Position numbers and translations under genes: made by a program
The notes under the pieces: generated by a model
The model's input: only the letters and a program-made list of their open reading frames with translations
What the model was told of the DNA's origin: nothing
Databases searched by the model: none
Source of the DNA: Brevibacillus centrosporus
GTDB lineage: Bacteria > Bacillota > Bacilli > Brevibacillales > Brevibacillaceae
Assembly (NCBI RefSeq): GCF_003710815.1
Contig: NZ_RHHP01000001.1
Coordinates: forward strand, 248,001 to 312,000
Length of the DNA: 64,000 nucleotides
Direction: 5' to 3'
Shown here: positions 23,710 through 34,155 of the stretch, one piece after another
Layout of the letters: every line of letters begins with the position of its first letter
How positions within the stretch are numbered: the first letter of the stretch is position 1

Positions 23710-26064
23710 TCAAGAGATATTACTTTCGATGGATGGCCTTGGAAGTCTGACTTCCCGTGGTTTACTGCCTTCATAAGGCCCCACCACACCTTGTGCCTCC
23801 ATCATGTCAATCAGCCGTGCTGCACGAGTATATCCCACACGCAATCGACGCTGCAGCAGCGATGCGGAGGCAGTCTGCGCTTCCGAGACTATTTGCACAG
23901 CCTGGTCGTACAGTTCATCATCAACCACAGGCTGCTGCTCTTCCTGCACGTCACCCGGAATCATTTCCTCGTTATAGCGCACCTCTTGTTGCTCTTTCAC
24001 GAAGCGAACGACTTCCTCCACTTCCTTATCGGATACGAACGCCCCTTGCACACGTACCGGTTTGGAAGCACCCATCGGCAGTGAGAGCATATCTCCTCTG
24101 CCCAACAGCTTTTCTGCTCCCCCCATGTCCAAAATGGTTCGGGAATCCGCCATCGAAGAAACACCAAAAGCAATGCGGGACGGAATGTTCGCCTTGATGA
24201 CCCCTGTAATCACGTCTACCGAAGGACGCTGTGTAGCAATGATCAGATGTATGCCGGATGCACGCGCCATTTGGGCCAGTCGGCAGATCGCGTCCTCGAC
24301 TTCTCCCGGAGCGACCATCATCAAGTCGGCCAACTCATCGACGATTACGACAATGTACGGCAGCGGAGCCCCTTCTACCTGCGCATTGTACATCTCAATA
24401 TTTCGGCTGCCCGTTTTGGCAAACAGATTGTAGCGGCGTTCCATCTCTGCTACTACCTTTTTCAAGGCAACAGAAGCCCGGCGCGGGTCCGTAACTACCG
24501 GAGCCAGCAAGTGCGGGATGCCATTGTAGACGTTGAGCTCAACCATTTTGGGGTCAACCATCATGAGCTTGACTTCCTCCGGCTTTGCCTTGAACAGAAT
24601 GCTCATAATCAACCCGTTGATACATACGGATTTACCACTACCGGTCGCACCAGCTACCAGCAAGTGAGGCATTTTTGTCAGGTCTGCCACGATCGGTTCG
24701 CCTGAAATATCTCTTCCCAGCGCCACCGTGAGCTTCCCAGGTGCATCCTGATACTCGGATGACTCGAGCACCTCGCGCAGGGACACGACGGCGACCTCCG
24801 AATTCGGCACTTCAATCCCGATCGCTGATTTTCCTGGAATGGGAGCTTCAATCCGAATATCCTTTGCCGCCAATGCCAGTGCCAGGTCGTCCGTCAAGCT
24901 GACAATCCGGCTGACTTTTACGCCTACTGCTGGCTGCACTTCATAACGCGTTACGGCCGGTCCCCGATGCACTTCGGAGACAGTCGCACTCACGCCAAAG
25001 CTTTTCAAGGTTTGGACGAGCTTGTTCGCATTGGAAGTGTGGTCCACCTCTTTTCCTGCCCCGCTTGCCTTGGGACGGGAAAGCATTTGCAGACTTGGCA
25101 GCTCATAAGGCACTGCAGGCTGTGACTCGTCTGTTTCCAGTGTGCCAAATATCTCTTCCTCCCCTTCCAGGGAGAAAGTAATTTCCTGCTTTGCTGTTTT
25201 CTTGCTCGCTGCGCGACTTGGTTGTGGATCTGCTTCTCCCTCTTCCTCCATCGCGATTCGATCTGTGAAATCCTTAATGACTGGTGCGATCGCTGTGGAG
25301 CCATCCTCTGACATTCCTTGAGGCTTATCGTGAATGATGGGAACCACGATCGCAGCATCTGTCTCGGCATCCTGTTTCACCTTTCGTGCCTCTCGCGCTT
25401 CCTTCGCTTCTTGCTTGCGCTTGTCACTTTCCTCCTGCAGGAGCTGGACCGAATCCTTTACGGTATCCTTTGCTTTTCCGTACATTTGTGCCATTTTGTC
25501 GCGCAGGAACATGAGAATATTCACGTACGACAGGTTGAATAAGAACATAATGCCGACCAAAAACAGAAAAACAATAATCAACCCGGTACCGATTGTTCCT
25601 ACCAGCCCATTGCTGATCGCAAAGACGATCCCCCCCAGCATCCCTCCGCCAACGCCGGTAGTGGATACCTTCTGATTATGATCCAGCCACAGCCTGTCCC
25701 ACGTGATGCGGAGGATGCTCTGCTCTGCAAACTTACCGTCCGCCGTGACTTGCTTGTAGAGAATCATATGATCCCATGTGCAAATTGCCATGGCGATCAG
25801 AACGATGCCTAGCACGCGATAGGTCAACCGTGGCGCCTTCCTCGTAAACATCATGTGGAGCGCCATTCCAATCAGAAGAACTGGAATGAGAAAATCCCAA
25901 GACCCAGCTATGAAACGGAAGAGGAATGCGAGGATGTTTTTCCCCAGCCATCCGCTTTCCAACAGCCCGATCAAAGATAGGACAATAATGATCAGCCCGA
26001 GCAGTTCTATTTTGACGACCGAGGCCAATGCCGCTTGCGACTGCTCCCTTTTTCTTCTACTCAG
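23710..26064 (-). CDS. spoIIIE: DNA translocase FtsK/SpoIIIE
   Basis: SpoIIIE/FtsK pumps chromosome DNA through the division or sporulation septum. The protein has four or five N-terminal membrane helices (to about residue 190), a charged linker (about 200-330), and the motor domain with Walker [15 protein letters not shown] and [11 protein letters not shown], ending with the winged-helix gamma domain (about residues 715-775) that reads orienting sequences. Length 784 matches B. subtilis SpoIIIE (787). The first ATG/GTG/TTG-type start (TTG 26028) has no nearby ribosome site; the CTG at 26064 has AAAGGAGG eight bases before it and gives a basic N-terminus (SRRKREQSQ) like SpoIIIE, so I infer a CTG start. 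Confidence 0.95.
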   Translation of the reverse strand: MSRRKREQSQAALASVVKIELLGLIIIVLSLIGLLESGWLGKNILAFLFRFIAGSWDFLIPVLLIGMALHMMFTRKAPRLTYRVLGIVLIAMAICTWDHMILYKQVTADGKFAEQSILRITWDRLWLDHNQKVSTTGVGGGMLGGIVFAISNGLVGTIGTGLIIVFLFLVGIMFLFNLSYVNILMFLRDKMAQMYGKAKDTVKDSVQLLQEESDKRKQEAKEAREARKVKQDAETDAAIVVPIIHDKPQGMSEDGSTAIAPVIKDFTDRIAMEEEGEADPQPSRAASKKTAKQEITFSLEGEEEIFGTLETDESQPAVPYELPSLQMLSRPKASGAGKEVDHTSNANKLVQTLKSFGVSATVSEVHRGPAVTRYEVQPAVGVKVSRIVSLTDDLALALAAKDIRIEAPIPGKSAIGIEVPNSEVAVVSLREVLESSEYQDAPGKLTVALGRDISGEPIVADLTKMPHLLVAGATGSGKSVCINGLIMSILFKAKPEEVKLMMVDPKMVELNVYNGIPHLLAPVVTDPRRASVALKKVVAEMERRYNLFAKTGSRNIEMYNAQVEGAPLPYIVVIVDELADLMMVAPGEVEDAICRLAQMARASGIHLIIATQRPSVDVITGVIKANIPSRIAFGVSSMADSRTILDMGGAEKLLGRGDMLSLPMGASKPVRVQGAFVSDKEVEEVVRFVKEQQEVRYNEEMIPGDVQEEQQPVVDDELYDQAVQIVSEAQTASASLLQRRLRVGYTRAARLIDMMEAQGVVGPYEGSKPREVRLPRPSIESNIS

Positions 26065-26111
26065 ATGGCACGCCTCCTTTTCCTATATTTCTGATATGTA
26101 CACCAAATGGT

Positions 26112-26140
26112 AAAAAGGCAGCCGTCCGCTGTTCGGCTGC
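26112..26140 (-). terminator. Intrinsic terminator of the tepA-ylzJ unit
   Basis: GCAGCCG and CGGCTGC form a seven-pair stem with a nine-base loop, followed by CTTTTTA on the minus strand, 53 bases after ylzJ and before ftsK. Confidence 0.7.
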
Positions 26141-26192
26141 TGTTCGTACACATCTAGTATAACACAGGAAATTCATAGAAATACAGGACTTC

Positions 26193-26423
26193 TTAGGAGT
26201 TCCACTCTGGCTGGAATTGAACAGTCTGGCCTGGTGCAAAGTGAGGTTTCAGGTAGTCCTGCGGGTCTGGACTAATGAGCCTGACGATCTTTCCTTCGAA
26301 AGGACCTGTCTGCTCCACCAGCATCGTGGCATGCCCGAATGTTACTTCCTTGAGCTCTTGCTTCTCGACCAGATCCATGTTGGCAAATACCGTTTCGGAA
26401 GGCATCACGGAATGCAGGATCAT
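26193..26423 (-). CDS. ylzJ: YlzJ-like protein
   Basis: A 76-residue protein, [18 protein letters not shown]..., of the YlzJ family, small conserved proteins of unknown function always found after tepA in Bacillales. It overlaps the end of tepA as ATGA, so is translationally coupled. Residues 24-60 ([32 protein letters not shown]) suggest a small beta fold. No membrane segment or metal motif. A terminator follows. Confidence 0.88.
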   Translation of the reverse strand: MILHSVMPSETVFANMDLVEKQELKEVTFGHATMLVEQTGPFEGKIVRLISPDPQDYLKPHFAPGQTVQFQPEWNS

Positions 26424-27247
26424 TGCAGCACCTCATCTTTGCCTTTACGTGCGTTTTCCATCAGCTCATTGAGCTTTTTTAATGCGCTGCCAAGCCCACC
26501 TACTTCATCAATCAGTCCGTACTTGACTGCATCTGCGCCAATGACATTGGTCCCGATATCACGGGTCAGTTCGCCTGTTCGTGTCATTAATTCGCGGAAT
26601 TGCTGCTCAGAGATTTTGGAGTGCCGGGCGATGAAGCTGACTACGCGATCTTGCATTTTATCCAGATACTCAAAGGTTTGCGGCACGCTGATCACGAGCC
26701 CCGTCAAGCGAATAGGATGAATCGTCATCGTTGCCGTTTCGGCAATAAATGAGTATGTACCCGCTACTGCGATCGGCACACCGATGCTGTGTCCGCCACC
26801 GAGCACCAAGGTTACCACCGGCTTTGAGAGCGAAGACACCATCTCGGCAATCGCCAAGCCCGCCTCCACATCACCGCCTACCGTGTTAAGAATGACAAGC
26901 ACACCCTCAATCTTGCTGTTTTGTTCGGCTGCGACAAGCTGCGGGATGAGATGCTCATATTTGGTTGTCTTATTTTGTGGTGGTAATTGGATGTGACCTT
27001 CTACTTGCCCGATAATACTCATACAATAGATATTGCTTTCCAGCTGTGGGACGTTCGTTTGCCCCAACTGCGTGATGGAGTCAAGCAGTTTTTTCTTAGG
27101 ATCTTCAGGCCCTGGCGCTTCTGCAGGCGGGGTGGGATTCGGCTCTTGCTCCTCCACAGGAGATGGCGGCGGAGAACTTTGCATTTTCGTCATGGCACTT
27201 GCAAAAGGCGGCCGATTCAAATAATCGGTAAATTGTTGCTTTGACAT
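26420..27247 (-). CDS. tepA: ClpP-like protease TepA
   Basis: The 275-residue protein has a Pro-rich N-terminal stretch (about residues 20-50) and a ClpP/crotonase-fold domain. The ClpP-type elements are [10 protein letters not shown], the nucleophile region [12 protein letters not shown] (Ser in HSIG) and a histidine in [10 protein letters not shown]. TepA (YlqB/YmfB) was described as a translocation-enhancing cytosolic signal-peptide peptidase-like protein in B. subtilis; that role is from literature memory. The ATG at 27247 follows GGGAGG by seven bases. It sits after RNase J with a terminator between. Confidence 0.92.
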   Translation of the reverse strand: MSKQQFTDYLNRPPFASAMTKMQSSPPPSPVEEQEPNPTPPAEAPGPEDPKKKLLDSITQLGQTNVPQLESNIYCMSIIGQVEGHIQLPPQNKTTKYEHLIPQLVAAEQNSKIEGVLVILNTVGGDVEAGLAIAEMVSSLSKPVVTLVLGGGHSIGVPIAVAGTYSFIAETATMTIHPIRLTGLVISVPQTFEYLDKMQDRVVSFIARHSKISEQQFRELMTRTGELTRDIGTNVIGADAVKYGLIDEVGGLGSALKKLNELMENARKGKDEVLQ

Positions 27248-27320
27248 GAATGATCCTCCCTCACTTTCTTCTGTAGTATGGTTTGGGTGAGGGAAAATAA
27301 TGCACCTTTGGCAGCAAAAT

Positions 27321-27361
27321 GAAAAAAGCCGAGATCCCCTATACATCGAGGGTTCTCGGCT
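27321..27361 (-). terminator. Intrinsic terminator of rnj
   Basis: AGCCGAG and CTCGGCT pair around an internal AACCCTCG.../...GGGGAT structure and are followed by TTTTTTC on the minus strand, 17 bases beyond the RNase J stop. Confidence 0.8.
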
Positions 27362-27377
27362 CCGTAATTCTGTTTTC

Positions 27378-29054
27378 TTACACTTCCATGATAATGGGCA
27401 GGATCATCGGACGACGACGCGTTTGTTCGTACAAATAACGCCCTAATGCTTCCTTGACATTATTTTTAAGTGATGACCACTCATTTACGTTTTCTTCCAT
27501 GCATTTGACAAGTGTTTGGGTCACTATGCGATTTGCCTCATCCAGCAATTCCTCGGATTCACGAACGTAAACAAATCCGCGTGAAATGATATCAGGACCA
27601 GACAAAATCGTGCCATTTTGTTTACTGAGTGTAACGACAACTACCAGAATTCCATCTTGCGAGAGTAGCTTACGGTCTCTGAGTACGATGTTTCCTACAT
27701 CCCCTACACCCAAACCGTCAATGAGGACATTCCCCGCTTGCACCTTAGGTCCATAGCGAGCTCTGCCGCCAGAGATTTCTACCGTATCGCCGTTGTCCAG
27801 CAAGAAGATGTTTTCCTCTGGTACACCGACCTGCTCCGCCAAGAGCGAATGGGTCTTCAGCATACGATACTCGCCATGAATAGGGATGAAGTACTTCGGC
27901 TTCATCAAGTTGAGCATCAGACGCAGTTCTTCCTGGCTGCCATGACCGGAGACGTGGACGGTTCCGTTTGGTCCATGGCCGCCGTAAATGACTTCGGCAC
28001 CGATGCGAGATAGTTGATCAATTGTTCTCGCCACATATTTCTCATTCCCAGGAATGGGAGTAGCAGCGATAATGACGGTGTCACCTGGAAGGATGTCAAT
28101 TTTCCGATGGGCGGATCGGGCCATTCGAGTGAGCGCAGACATGGGCTCTCCTTGGCTTCCAGTTGACAAAATAGCCACTTGTTCAGCATTCAATTTATTA
28201 ATTTCATCTGTATCAACAATGAGCCCTTCAGGAACGTGCAGATAACCTAAATCACGGCTGATGTTGATGACATTTTGCATACTTCTACCGACAACCGTCA
28301 GTTTTCGATTGAATTGAACAGCTGCATCCACGACTTGCTGAATTCGATGTACGTTGGATGCAAAGGTAGAAATGATAATGCGTCCAGTAGCTTTACTGAA
28401 TACATCTTTTAACGCGATGCCGACGGAACGTTCCGATCCGGTAAAACCGGGCCGCTCGGCATTCGTACTGTCAGAAAGAAGACAGAGCACACCACGGTCC
28501 CCAATCATCGCCATTTTTGCGAGATCGGCTGTCTGATTGTTAACCGGCGTTTGATCAAATTTGAAGTCCCCCGTGTGGACCACATACCCTTCCGGTGTTT
28601 CCAAGCAAACCCCGACACAGTCAGGAATACTGTGATTTACCCGGAAAAAGGTTGCTTTTACCTTGCCGAGAACGATCTCCGATTCACCGTTGATCAAAAC
28701 GCGCTTGGTGTCATTTAGGATGCCTGCTTCTTTCAATTTTGCATCAATAAGTCCCAGGGTAAGTTTTGTAGCATAGACTGGTACATTCAGGTGCTTCAGT
28801 ACATAACTGAGGCCACCGATATGGTCTTCGTGTCCGTGCGTTACAATAATCCCCCGAACCTTGTCGCGATGCTCCTCGAGGTAAGAGATATCCGGAATTA
28901 CCATATCAATTCCCAGCATTTCCTCTTCAGGGAATTTTAAACCGGCATCAATCACTACGATGTCTTCCTCGGTTTGTACCACGTACATGTTCTTCCCAAT
29001 TTCGCCGACTCCGCCCAGGGCGAAAATGAGAACAGAGTGATTCGACTTTGCCAA
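27378..29054 (-). CDS. rnj: Ribonuclease J
   Basis: The 558-residue metallo-beta-lactamase/beta-CASP nuclease has [10 protein letters not shown], the complete zinc motif [31 protein letters not shown] and the beta-CASP helicase-like [12 protein letters not shown] motifs, with the C-terminal [12 protein letters not shown] end of RNase J. RNase J is an endo- and 5'-3' exoribonuclease in mRNA decay. The locus (between dapA and tepA) corresponds to B. subtilis rnjB (J2), but the catalytic motif is the complete J1 type, whereas B. subtilis J2 has HGHDENIGG. The start is a TTG at 29054, eight bases after GGAGGT; the upstream in-frame codons have no site. Confidence 0.96.
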   Translation of the reverse strand: MAKSNHSVLIFALGGVGEIGKNMYVVQTEEDIVVIDAGLKFPEEEMLGIDMVIPDISYLEEHRDKVRGIIVTHGHEDHIGGLSYVLKHLNVPVYATKLTLGLIDAKLKEAGILNDTKRVLINGESEIVLGKVKATFFRVNHSIPDCVGVCLETPEGYVVHTGDFKFDQTPVNNQTADLAKMAMIGDRGVLCLLSDSTNAERPGFTGSERSVGIALKDVFSKATGRIIISTFASNVHRIQQVVDAAVQFNRKLTVVGRSMQNVINISRDLGYLHVPEGLIVDTDEINKLNAEQVAILSTGSQGEPMSALTRMARSAHRKIDILPGDTVIIAATPIPGNEKYVARTIDQLSRIGAEVIYGGHGPNGTVHVSGHGSQEELRLMLNLMKPKYFIPIHGEYRMLKTHSLLAEQVGVPEENIFLLDNGDTVEISGGRARYGPKVQAGNVLIDGLGVGDVGNIVLRDRKLLSQDGILVVVVTLSKQNGTILSGPDIISRGFVYVRESEELLDEANRIVTQTLVKCMEENVNEWSSLKNNVKEALGRYLYEQTRRRPMILPIIMEV

Positions 29055-29121
29055 AACGTGTAACCTCCTATATTTAGTTGTCATGTCCACTCAATTAAAC
29101 CGCCCCAAATCACTTGTTATC

Positions 29122-29151
29122 ATTATACCCGAAGTGAAAACATGAACACAA
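29122..29151 (-). promoter_or_regulatory. Sigma-A-type promoter of rnj
   Basis: TTGTGT (29146-29151), 18 bases, TATAAT (29122-29127) on the minus strand. The -10 is perfect, the -35 is moderate. It lies between the dapA terminator and rnj. Confidence 0.55.
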
Positions 29152-29187
29152 GGAAAAAGAGCCATTCCCGAGGGAACAGCTCTTTTT
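29150..29187 (-). terminator. Terminator of the dpaAB-asd-dapG-dapA operon
   Basis: AAAAAGAGC..TTCCC/GGGAA..GCTCTTTTT forms a long stem with one 2x2 internal loop and a two-base apical gap, with T-runs on both sides, about 95 bases beyond the dapA stop. The sequence would work in both directions. Confidence 0.75.
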
Positions 29188-29281
29188 CTTTGTTCTGCAG
29201 ATAGGAATGCTGCCATTCCTATCCGGTATAAGTACAGCCAAGACTACACCTGCCATCTTGGCACCACAATGTCTCCAATCG

Positions 29282-30148
29282 CTATTCAAGCAAGGAATGC
29301 ACAAAAGATTTTTCCTGCTCATTTAACTCAACCAAAGGCAAACGCACTCCGCCGGCCTCGACACCCAGCTTCTCCAGAGCCACCTTCGTCGGTCCGGGGC
29401 TCGGGTAGGTAAACAGTCCTTCGAACACGGGCATTAGCCTTCTGTGCAGGCTGGCAGCGGCTGTATGGTCGCCTTCGAGAAATGACTGAATCATTTCCGT
29501 CATTTGGCGGCCTACAACATGACTCGCTACACTTACAATCCCCACGCCGCCAATCGAAAGCGTCGGGAGCGTCAAGCTGTCATCCCCACTGTACAGCTCA
29601 AAGCCCTCCGGAGCGTGTTCAATGATCTTCGCCATTTGTGACAGGTTGCCAGAGGCTTCCTTGATGCAAACCACATTGGGCAGCTCTGCCAGGCGCAATG
29701 TCGTCTCTGCAGCCATGTTCACTGCTGTTCTTCCTGGTACGTTGTACAGCATAACTGGCAGCTCTGATGCTTCCGCTACTGTCTTGAAATGCCCGTATAG
29801 CCCTTCCTGTGAGGGTCGGCTATAGTACGGCGCCACAACCATTACCGCGTCGACACCTACAGACTGTACAGCTTGTGTAAACTCGACAGAAGATGCGGTA
29901 TCGTTACTGCCCGTACCTGCAATGATATGACACTTGCCTTTTGCATAAGAGACTACATGCTTGAACAAATCCAGCTTTTCCGCGCGAGACAAAGTGGGTG
30001 ACTCGCCTGTAGTTCCGCTGACTACAATCCCTTCAGTGCCTGTTGCCAGAAGATGGTCAATGAGGCGTTCCGTTTTTCCGTAGTCAACTTCCAGTTTTTC
30101 GTTAAACGGTGTGACCATGGCGGTTACCAATCGGCCAAAACGTGCCAC
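29282..30148 (-). CDS. dapA: 4-hydroxy-tetrahydrodipicolinate synthase
   Basis: DapA condenses pyruvate with aspartate semialdehyde, the first committed step to diaminopimelate, lysine and dipicolinate. The 288-residue protein has VSGTTGESPTLS (substrate loop), LYNVPGRT (catalytic Tyr and Arg) and CIKEASGN (Schiff-base lysine). The start is a GTG at 30148, giving (M)ARFGRLVTAMVTPF as in relatives; GAGGAG lies about 11 bases upstream. It follows dapG by 32 bases and ends the operon, with a terminator downstream. Confidence 0.96.
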   Translation of the reverse strand: MARFGRLVTAMVTPFNEKLEVDYGKTERLIDHLLATGTEGIVVSGTTGESPTLSRAEKLDLFKHVVSYAKGKCHIIAGTGSNDTASSVEFTQAVQSVGVDAVMVVAPYYSRPSQEGLYGHFKTVAEASELPVMLYNVPGRTAVNMAAETTLRLAELPNVVCIKEASGNLSQMAKIIEHAPEGFELYSGDDSLTLPTLSIGGVGIVSVASHVVGRQMTEMIQSFLEGDHTAAASLHRRLMPVFEGLFTYPSPGPTKVALEKLGVEAGGVRLPLVELNEQEKSFVHSLLE

Positions 30149-30180
30149 TGCCTTTCCAACTCCTCTACTCTTTGTCAGTC

Positions 30181-31407
30181 TTACATATGATGTGCGTGCA
30201 GATTGAATTGTTGGTGGAGTGCTCGAACTGCTCTGACCATATCCATTTCGTGTACCAGCACCCAAATCGTCGTATGGGAATCAGCTGATTGCAGAATTTG
30301 AATATCTTCTTGGGTCAGCGCTTCTACTATTTGTGCCATGACACCAGGGACTCCAGTCATTCCCGCACCGATGACCGATACTTTGGCACAATGCGGCAAC
30401 AGCTGTGGTTCATAGCCCAAGTCCATGAGCAACCGCGCAGCTTTTTCACCCATTTCATCGTGAACCGTATAGGCAACGCCTAAAGGATTCACATTGATGA
30501 AATCTACACTGATATTGTTGGTTGCCATGGTTTTAAACACTTGCAGCTGGGTGTCGTAATGACCTTCCCGATTTGCCACCTTCACTTGCGTTATATTGGG
30601 TACGTGAGCAATCCCCATGACAAGTCGGTCGTGAACAGTATAACCCATCTTCCCTATTTCGAGCATGGTCGTGACCAATGTCCCGGGGTCGTCCGAAAAT
30701 GTGGAGCGTACGCGAATCGGCACGTTTGCCTGCATCGCAATCTCCACTGCACGAGGATGGATCACTTTTGCTCCCAGATGAGCCATATTGCAAATTTCGG
30801 TATACGTCACCATCGCCAGCGGCTGTGCTTCCTGTACGATGCGTGGATCAGCGGTCATGATTCCTTCCACATCGGTGAAAATATCCACCATTTCCGCCGA
30901 TAGGGCGACCCCAAGCGCTGTTGCGGTCGTATCACTGCCACCGCGTCCCAGCGTTGTAATCTCCCACTCTTCCGTCCTGCCCTGAAAGCCCGGTACGATG
31001 ACGACATTTCCTGCCTTCAGTTCTTTGTGGATGCGAGCGGGATCGATTGTCAGGATCTGCGCATTGCTGAAATCATCGCTGGTAATGATGTTCGCTTGAC
31101 CGCCCGTGAGAATAGTGGCTTTGATTCCACGTGCGTTTAGCATGCTGCACATGACCGTAGCCGAAATGATTTCCCCCGTATGCATCAGCATATCCATTTC
31201 CCGACTTGGCAATTGGTTTCCATTATTGCGAACCAATTGCAGAAGTGTATCGGTAGCATAAGGATCACCCTTACGTCCCATCGCCGATACGACAACGACG
31301 AGGGCATAGCCCTCATCGATCGCTTTTTCTATATGGTAGATTGCCCGGTTTCGGCAATCCTCCGTCGTCAAGGAAGAACCACCGAACTTTTGGACGAGAA
31401 TCTTCAC
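30181..31407 (-). CDS. dapG: Aspartokinase I (DapG)
   Basis: The 408-residue aspartate kinase begins VQKFGGSSL (catalytic KFGGSS), contains TLGRGGSDTTATAL and VDIFTDVEGIMTADPR (kinase motifs) and has C-terminal tandem ACT domains (about residues 265-400). It phosphorylates aspartate for the DAP/lysine pathway. Position between asd and dapA identifies it as the DapG isozyme, in Bacillus regulated by meso-DAP and linked with spore and cell-wall supply. GTG start at 31407 with GGGGAGAGG directly upstream; 11 bases after asd. Confidence 0.95.
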   Translation of the reverse strand: MKILVQKFGGSSLTTEDCRNRAIYHIEKAIDEGYALVVVVSAMGRKGDPYATDTLLQLVRNNGNQLPSREMDMLMHTGEIISATVMCSMLNARGIKATILTGGQANIITSDDFSNAQILTIDPARIHKELKAGNVVIVPGFQGRTEEWEITTLGRGGSDTTATALGVALSAEMVDIFTDVEGIMTADPRIVQEAQPLAMVTYTEICNMAHLGAKVIHPRAVEIAMQANVPIRVRSTFSDDPGTLVTTMLEIGKMGYTVHDRLVMGIAHVPNITQVKVANREGHYDTQLQVFKTMATNNISVDFINVNPLGVAYTVHDEMGEKAARLLMDLGYEPQLLPHCAKVSVIGAGMTGVPGVMAQIVEALTQEDIQILQSADSHTTIWVLVHEMDMVRAVRALHQQFNLHAHHM

Positions 31408-31418
31408 TAACCTCTCCC

Positions 31419-32459
31419 CTATGCTCTTGCTTTGATGAGTTCTTCAGCAATTTGTACTGTATTCCATGCCGCACCTTTGAGAAGGTTGTCAGAAACGATC
31501 CACATATGCAGTCCCCGCGGGTGATGGAGATCACGACGCACACGGCCAACAAAGATATCCAGTTTGCCTGTAGCATCGGTAGCAAGCGGATAGCGCTGCT
31601 CTTCCGGTACGTCTACGAGAACGACTCCAGGAGCATTCTCAAGCAGAGATTTTACTTCTTCCAGATCGAAATCCTGCTTCAGCTCTACGTAGACAGATTC
31701 GCTGTGTCCGTAAACGACCGGAATGCGAACGCATGTGGCCGACACCAATACTGTATCATCACCGAAGATTTTTTTGGTCTCGTTCACCATTTTCATTTCT
31801 TCATAAGTAAAACCGTTATCTGTAAATACATCAATTTGCGGAATCGCGTTATACGCAATTTGATGGTGAACAGGCAGTTTACCTACTGGCAGCACGTTGC
31901 ATTCTGGCTCTTTGCCATCCAAAATGTCACGGCTTTGGGTTTGCAATTCGTTGATAGCGGATTGTCCGGCGCCGGAAACCGCTTGATAAGTAGAAACGAT
32001 AATACGGTCTATGCCAAAACAATCATACAAGGGTTTCAGAGCAGCAACCATCTGAATCGTGGAGCAATTCGGATTCGCAATGATTCCTTTATTCGCGAGC
32101 GCAGCTTCCATGTTTACTTCCGGAACGACCAATGGAACTTCTGGATCCATCCGATAAGCACTGGTGTTGTCGATGACAACAGCTCCGTGGCGCACAGCAT
32201 GAGGAGCCAATTCCTTACTTACTCCTCCACCTGCACTAAACAAAGCGAAGTCCACCCCAACAAAGCTCTCTGGCGTTGCTTCCTCCAGAACAATTTCTTG
32301 TCCCTTGAACGTTACGGTCTTACCGGCGGAACGCCCAGAAGCAAGCAGCTTCAGCTGTTTAATTGGAAAATCGCGCTCTTCTAAAAGTCGAATCATTTGT
32401 TGTCCGACTGCGCCAGTTGCGCCTACTACAGCGACATTAAAAGTCAGTTGGTTAGCCAT
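31419..32459 (-). CDS. asd: Aspartate-semialdehyde dehydrogenase
   Basis: The 346-residue enzyme reduces aspartyl phosphate to aspartate semialdehyde. It has the NADP-binding GATGAVGQQMIRLL at the N-terminus, the catalytic cysteine in NPNCSTIQ (about residue 130), SGAGQSAINEL, and HHPRGLHMW near the end. Start ATG follows GGAGGAGAG. It connects the dipicolinate synthase genes with dapG-dapA in one operon, so the same transcript supplies precursors for cell wall, lysine and spore DPA. Confidence 0.96.
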   Translation of the reverse strand: MANQLTFNVAVVGATGAVGQQMIRLLEERDFPIKQLKLLASGRSAGKTVTFKGQEIVLEEATPESFVGVDFALFSAGGGVSKELAPHAVRHGAVVIDNTSAYRMDPEVPLVVPEVNMEAALANKGIIANPNCSTIQMVAALKPLYDCFGIDRIIVSTYQAVSGAGQSAINELQTQSRDILDGKEPECNVLPVGKLPVHHQIAYNAIPQIDVFTDNGFTYEEMKMVNETKKIFGDDTVLVSATCVRIPVVYGHSESVYVELKQDFDLEEVKSLLENAPGVVLVDVPEEQRYPLATDATGKLDIFVGRVRRDLHHPRGLHMWIVSDNLLKGAAWNTVQIAEELIKARA

Positions 32460-32525
32460 CTCTTACTCTCCTCCTAATCGCGAGAAAACAGGTTGGTTGA
32501 TTTTTGTTTTTCTGTAGTGTTGGAA

Positions 32526-33122
32526 TTAATAGTTGAATCGTTCGATGAGCAAGGGTTGCAATTGTCGCCCTTCCAAGGAAGCCTCACATGTCTCCAACAG
32601 TAAGTCCATGCGAGCGACAAGCGAATTAGGCTTTTTATCCGGAGCATCCTGTCCGAATGGCACAAAATAGATGTTTTTGGCAGCCAACAGCTTGGCAATA
32701 TTGGCCGCATTTAATCCCAAACCATCGTTTGTTGAAATAGCGATAACCAGTGGGCGCAGATTACGCATAGTCGCTTTTGCTGCCATCAGCACAGCACTGT
32801 CTGTAATGGCATTTGCCAAACGACTGGTTGTGCTGCCGGTGCAAGGTGCAATGAGCATCACGTCCAGTAATTTTGAAGGCCCTAACGGTTCAGCCTGGGG
32901 AATTGTGGAGATCAGCTCTTCTCCTGTAAGTTCCTTTAGCTGCTGCTGCCAGCTAGCCGATGTGCCAAATCGCGTATCTGTCGTCATGATGGTATTGGAA
33001 ACAATCGGGATCACACGTGCTCCAGCATCGATGAACCGCTTGATCTGAGGCATGGTTTCCTCAAATGTGCAATGTGATCCTGACAACCCAAATCCGATGG
33101 TCTTCCCTTGAAGCTTACTCAT
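32526..33122 (-). CDS. dpaB: Dipicolinate synthase subunit B
   Basis: DpaB (SpoVFB) is a 198-residue flavoprotein-like subunit that with DpaA oxidises dihydrodipicolinate to dipicolinic acid for spores. It has the Rossmann-like flavoprotein start GKTIGFGLSGSHCTFEE, PCTGSTTSRLANAITDS and a family C-terminus. It overlaps dpaA as ATGA and has GGAGG eight bases upstream. Sporulation-specific, mother-cell expression under sigma-K is known in B. subtilis. Confidence 0.96.
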   Translation of the reverse strand: MSKLQGKTIGFGLSGSHCTFEETMPQIKRFIDAGARVIPIVSNTIMTTDTRFGTSASWQQQLKELTGEELISTIPQAEPLGPSKLLDVMLIAPCTGSTTSRLANAITDSAVLMAAKATMRNLRPLVIAISTNDGLGLNAANIAKLLAAKNIYFVPFGQDAPDKKPNSLVARMDLLLETCEASLEGRQLQPLLIERFNY

Positions 33123-34018
33123 GATGATTCCCTCCTGGTTTTCGATTGCTCCGCAATGAGACGAGACAAAGTTTGAGCGAGAATTTGTCCTGCGGTTTTA
33201 GGTGCAACGATTCCAGGTAATCCGGGAGCGAGAAGCGCTTTGATGCCTCGTCTTTCGGCGTAGCGAAAATCTGTGCCGCCCGGCTTGGAAGCCAGGTCAA
33301 GAATAAACGCCGACTGGGGCATTTGAGCGATCACTTCAGCAGTGAGCAATAATTGCGGGACGGTATTAAAAATAAAATCAGCATTTGTGACCTGTTGCCT
33401 AAGTTCGCTTATATGGAAGGGAGTCATTCCCATCTCATATATGCGTGCCAAGTGTTCCTGACGCCGAGCCCCCACTCTGACGCGTGCTCCCAATGCATGC
33501 AGTCCTCGAGCCATGGATATACCGGTTCTGCCTAGTCCCAACACAATTGACTGCGATCCATGAATGGTGATGTCCGTATTTTGAATCGCCATCATCAATG
33601 CTCCCTCCACAGTAGGGATGGAGTTGTAGATTGCGACTTCATCACGTTCCAAGAGCTCCACCAGTGGAATCTTCTTCGGATCGAGCAGTCTTCTTAAATA
33701 GGGCTTTGCCATTCCCGTGTATACCACGCAGTGCTTAGGTAAGCTCGATACGTGCTCATCTTGCAGTTGCAATTGTTTGGAGCAAAAAATACTTTCCACG
33801 AAGCCTTGGTCATCTGTCCCAACGATTGGAAGGATGAGGGCGTCCACGTCTTTCAACACATCGCATGTTAATGGTTTCTTCGTTGCCCCTGTGAAATTGC
33901 TTTCCAGGTTGTCGAAGCCAACTAACGTGACGCTAGCATCCAGTTGTATGCAACGTTTGATTACTTCCAACTGGCGAGCGTCTCCGCCGATGAAGGCAAC
34001 ATGTATGCCCGTTAGCAT
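33119..34018 (-). CDS. dpaA: Dipicolinate synthase subunit A
   Basis: DpaA (SpoVFA), 299 residues, is the NAD(P)-binding subunit. The N-terminal domain reads GIHVAFIGGDARQLEVIKR and the second Rossmann domain SIVLGLGRTGISMARGLHALGARV (GxGxxG, about residues 150-173). The start is the ATG at 34018, eight bases after AAAGGGG; an upstream in-frame codon at 34039 has no clear site. It is the first gene of the dpaAB-asd-dapG-dapA operon. In the 137 bases upstream I see no confident sigma-A promoter; a sigma-K type one is expected but my best candidate is weak. Confidence 0.95.
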   Translation of the reverse strand: MLTGIHVAFIGGDARQLEVIKRCIQLDASVTLVGFDNLESNFTGATKKPLTCDVLKDVDALILPIVGTDDQGFVESIFCSKQLQLQDEHVSSLPKHCVVYTGMAKPYLRRLLDPKKIPLVELLERDEVAIYNSIPTVEGALMMAIQNTDITIHGSQSIVLGLGRTGISMARGLHALGARVRVGARRQEHLARIYEMGMTPFHISELRQQVTNADFIFNTVPQLLLTAEVIAQMPQSAFILDLASKPGGTDFRYAERRGIKALLAPGLPGIVAPKTAGQILAQTLSRLIAEQSKTRRESS

Positions 34019-34155
34019 GCTGCGTTCCCCTTTCCACACATTTTACTGCATTAAATGATCGAAACGCAAAGGTTTTTCCATGTGAAAAAGTTGACGAAAA
34101 ACGATGCGGTCTACCCCCATCCTATTCTCTTCCCCCTGGTTCGGTGACAGGTGGC

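Noticed and set aside
34019..34155. Sigma-K promoter for dpaA
   Set aside because: The best candidate, ACC followed by CATT-type -10, has wrong bases and short spacing. I do not list it.
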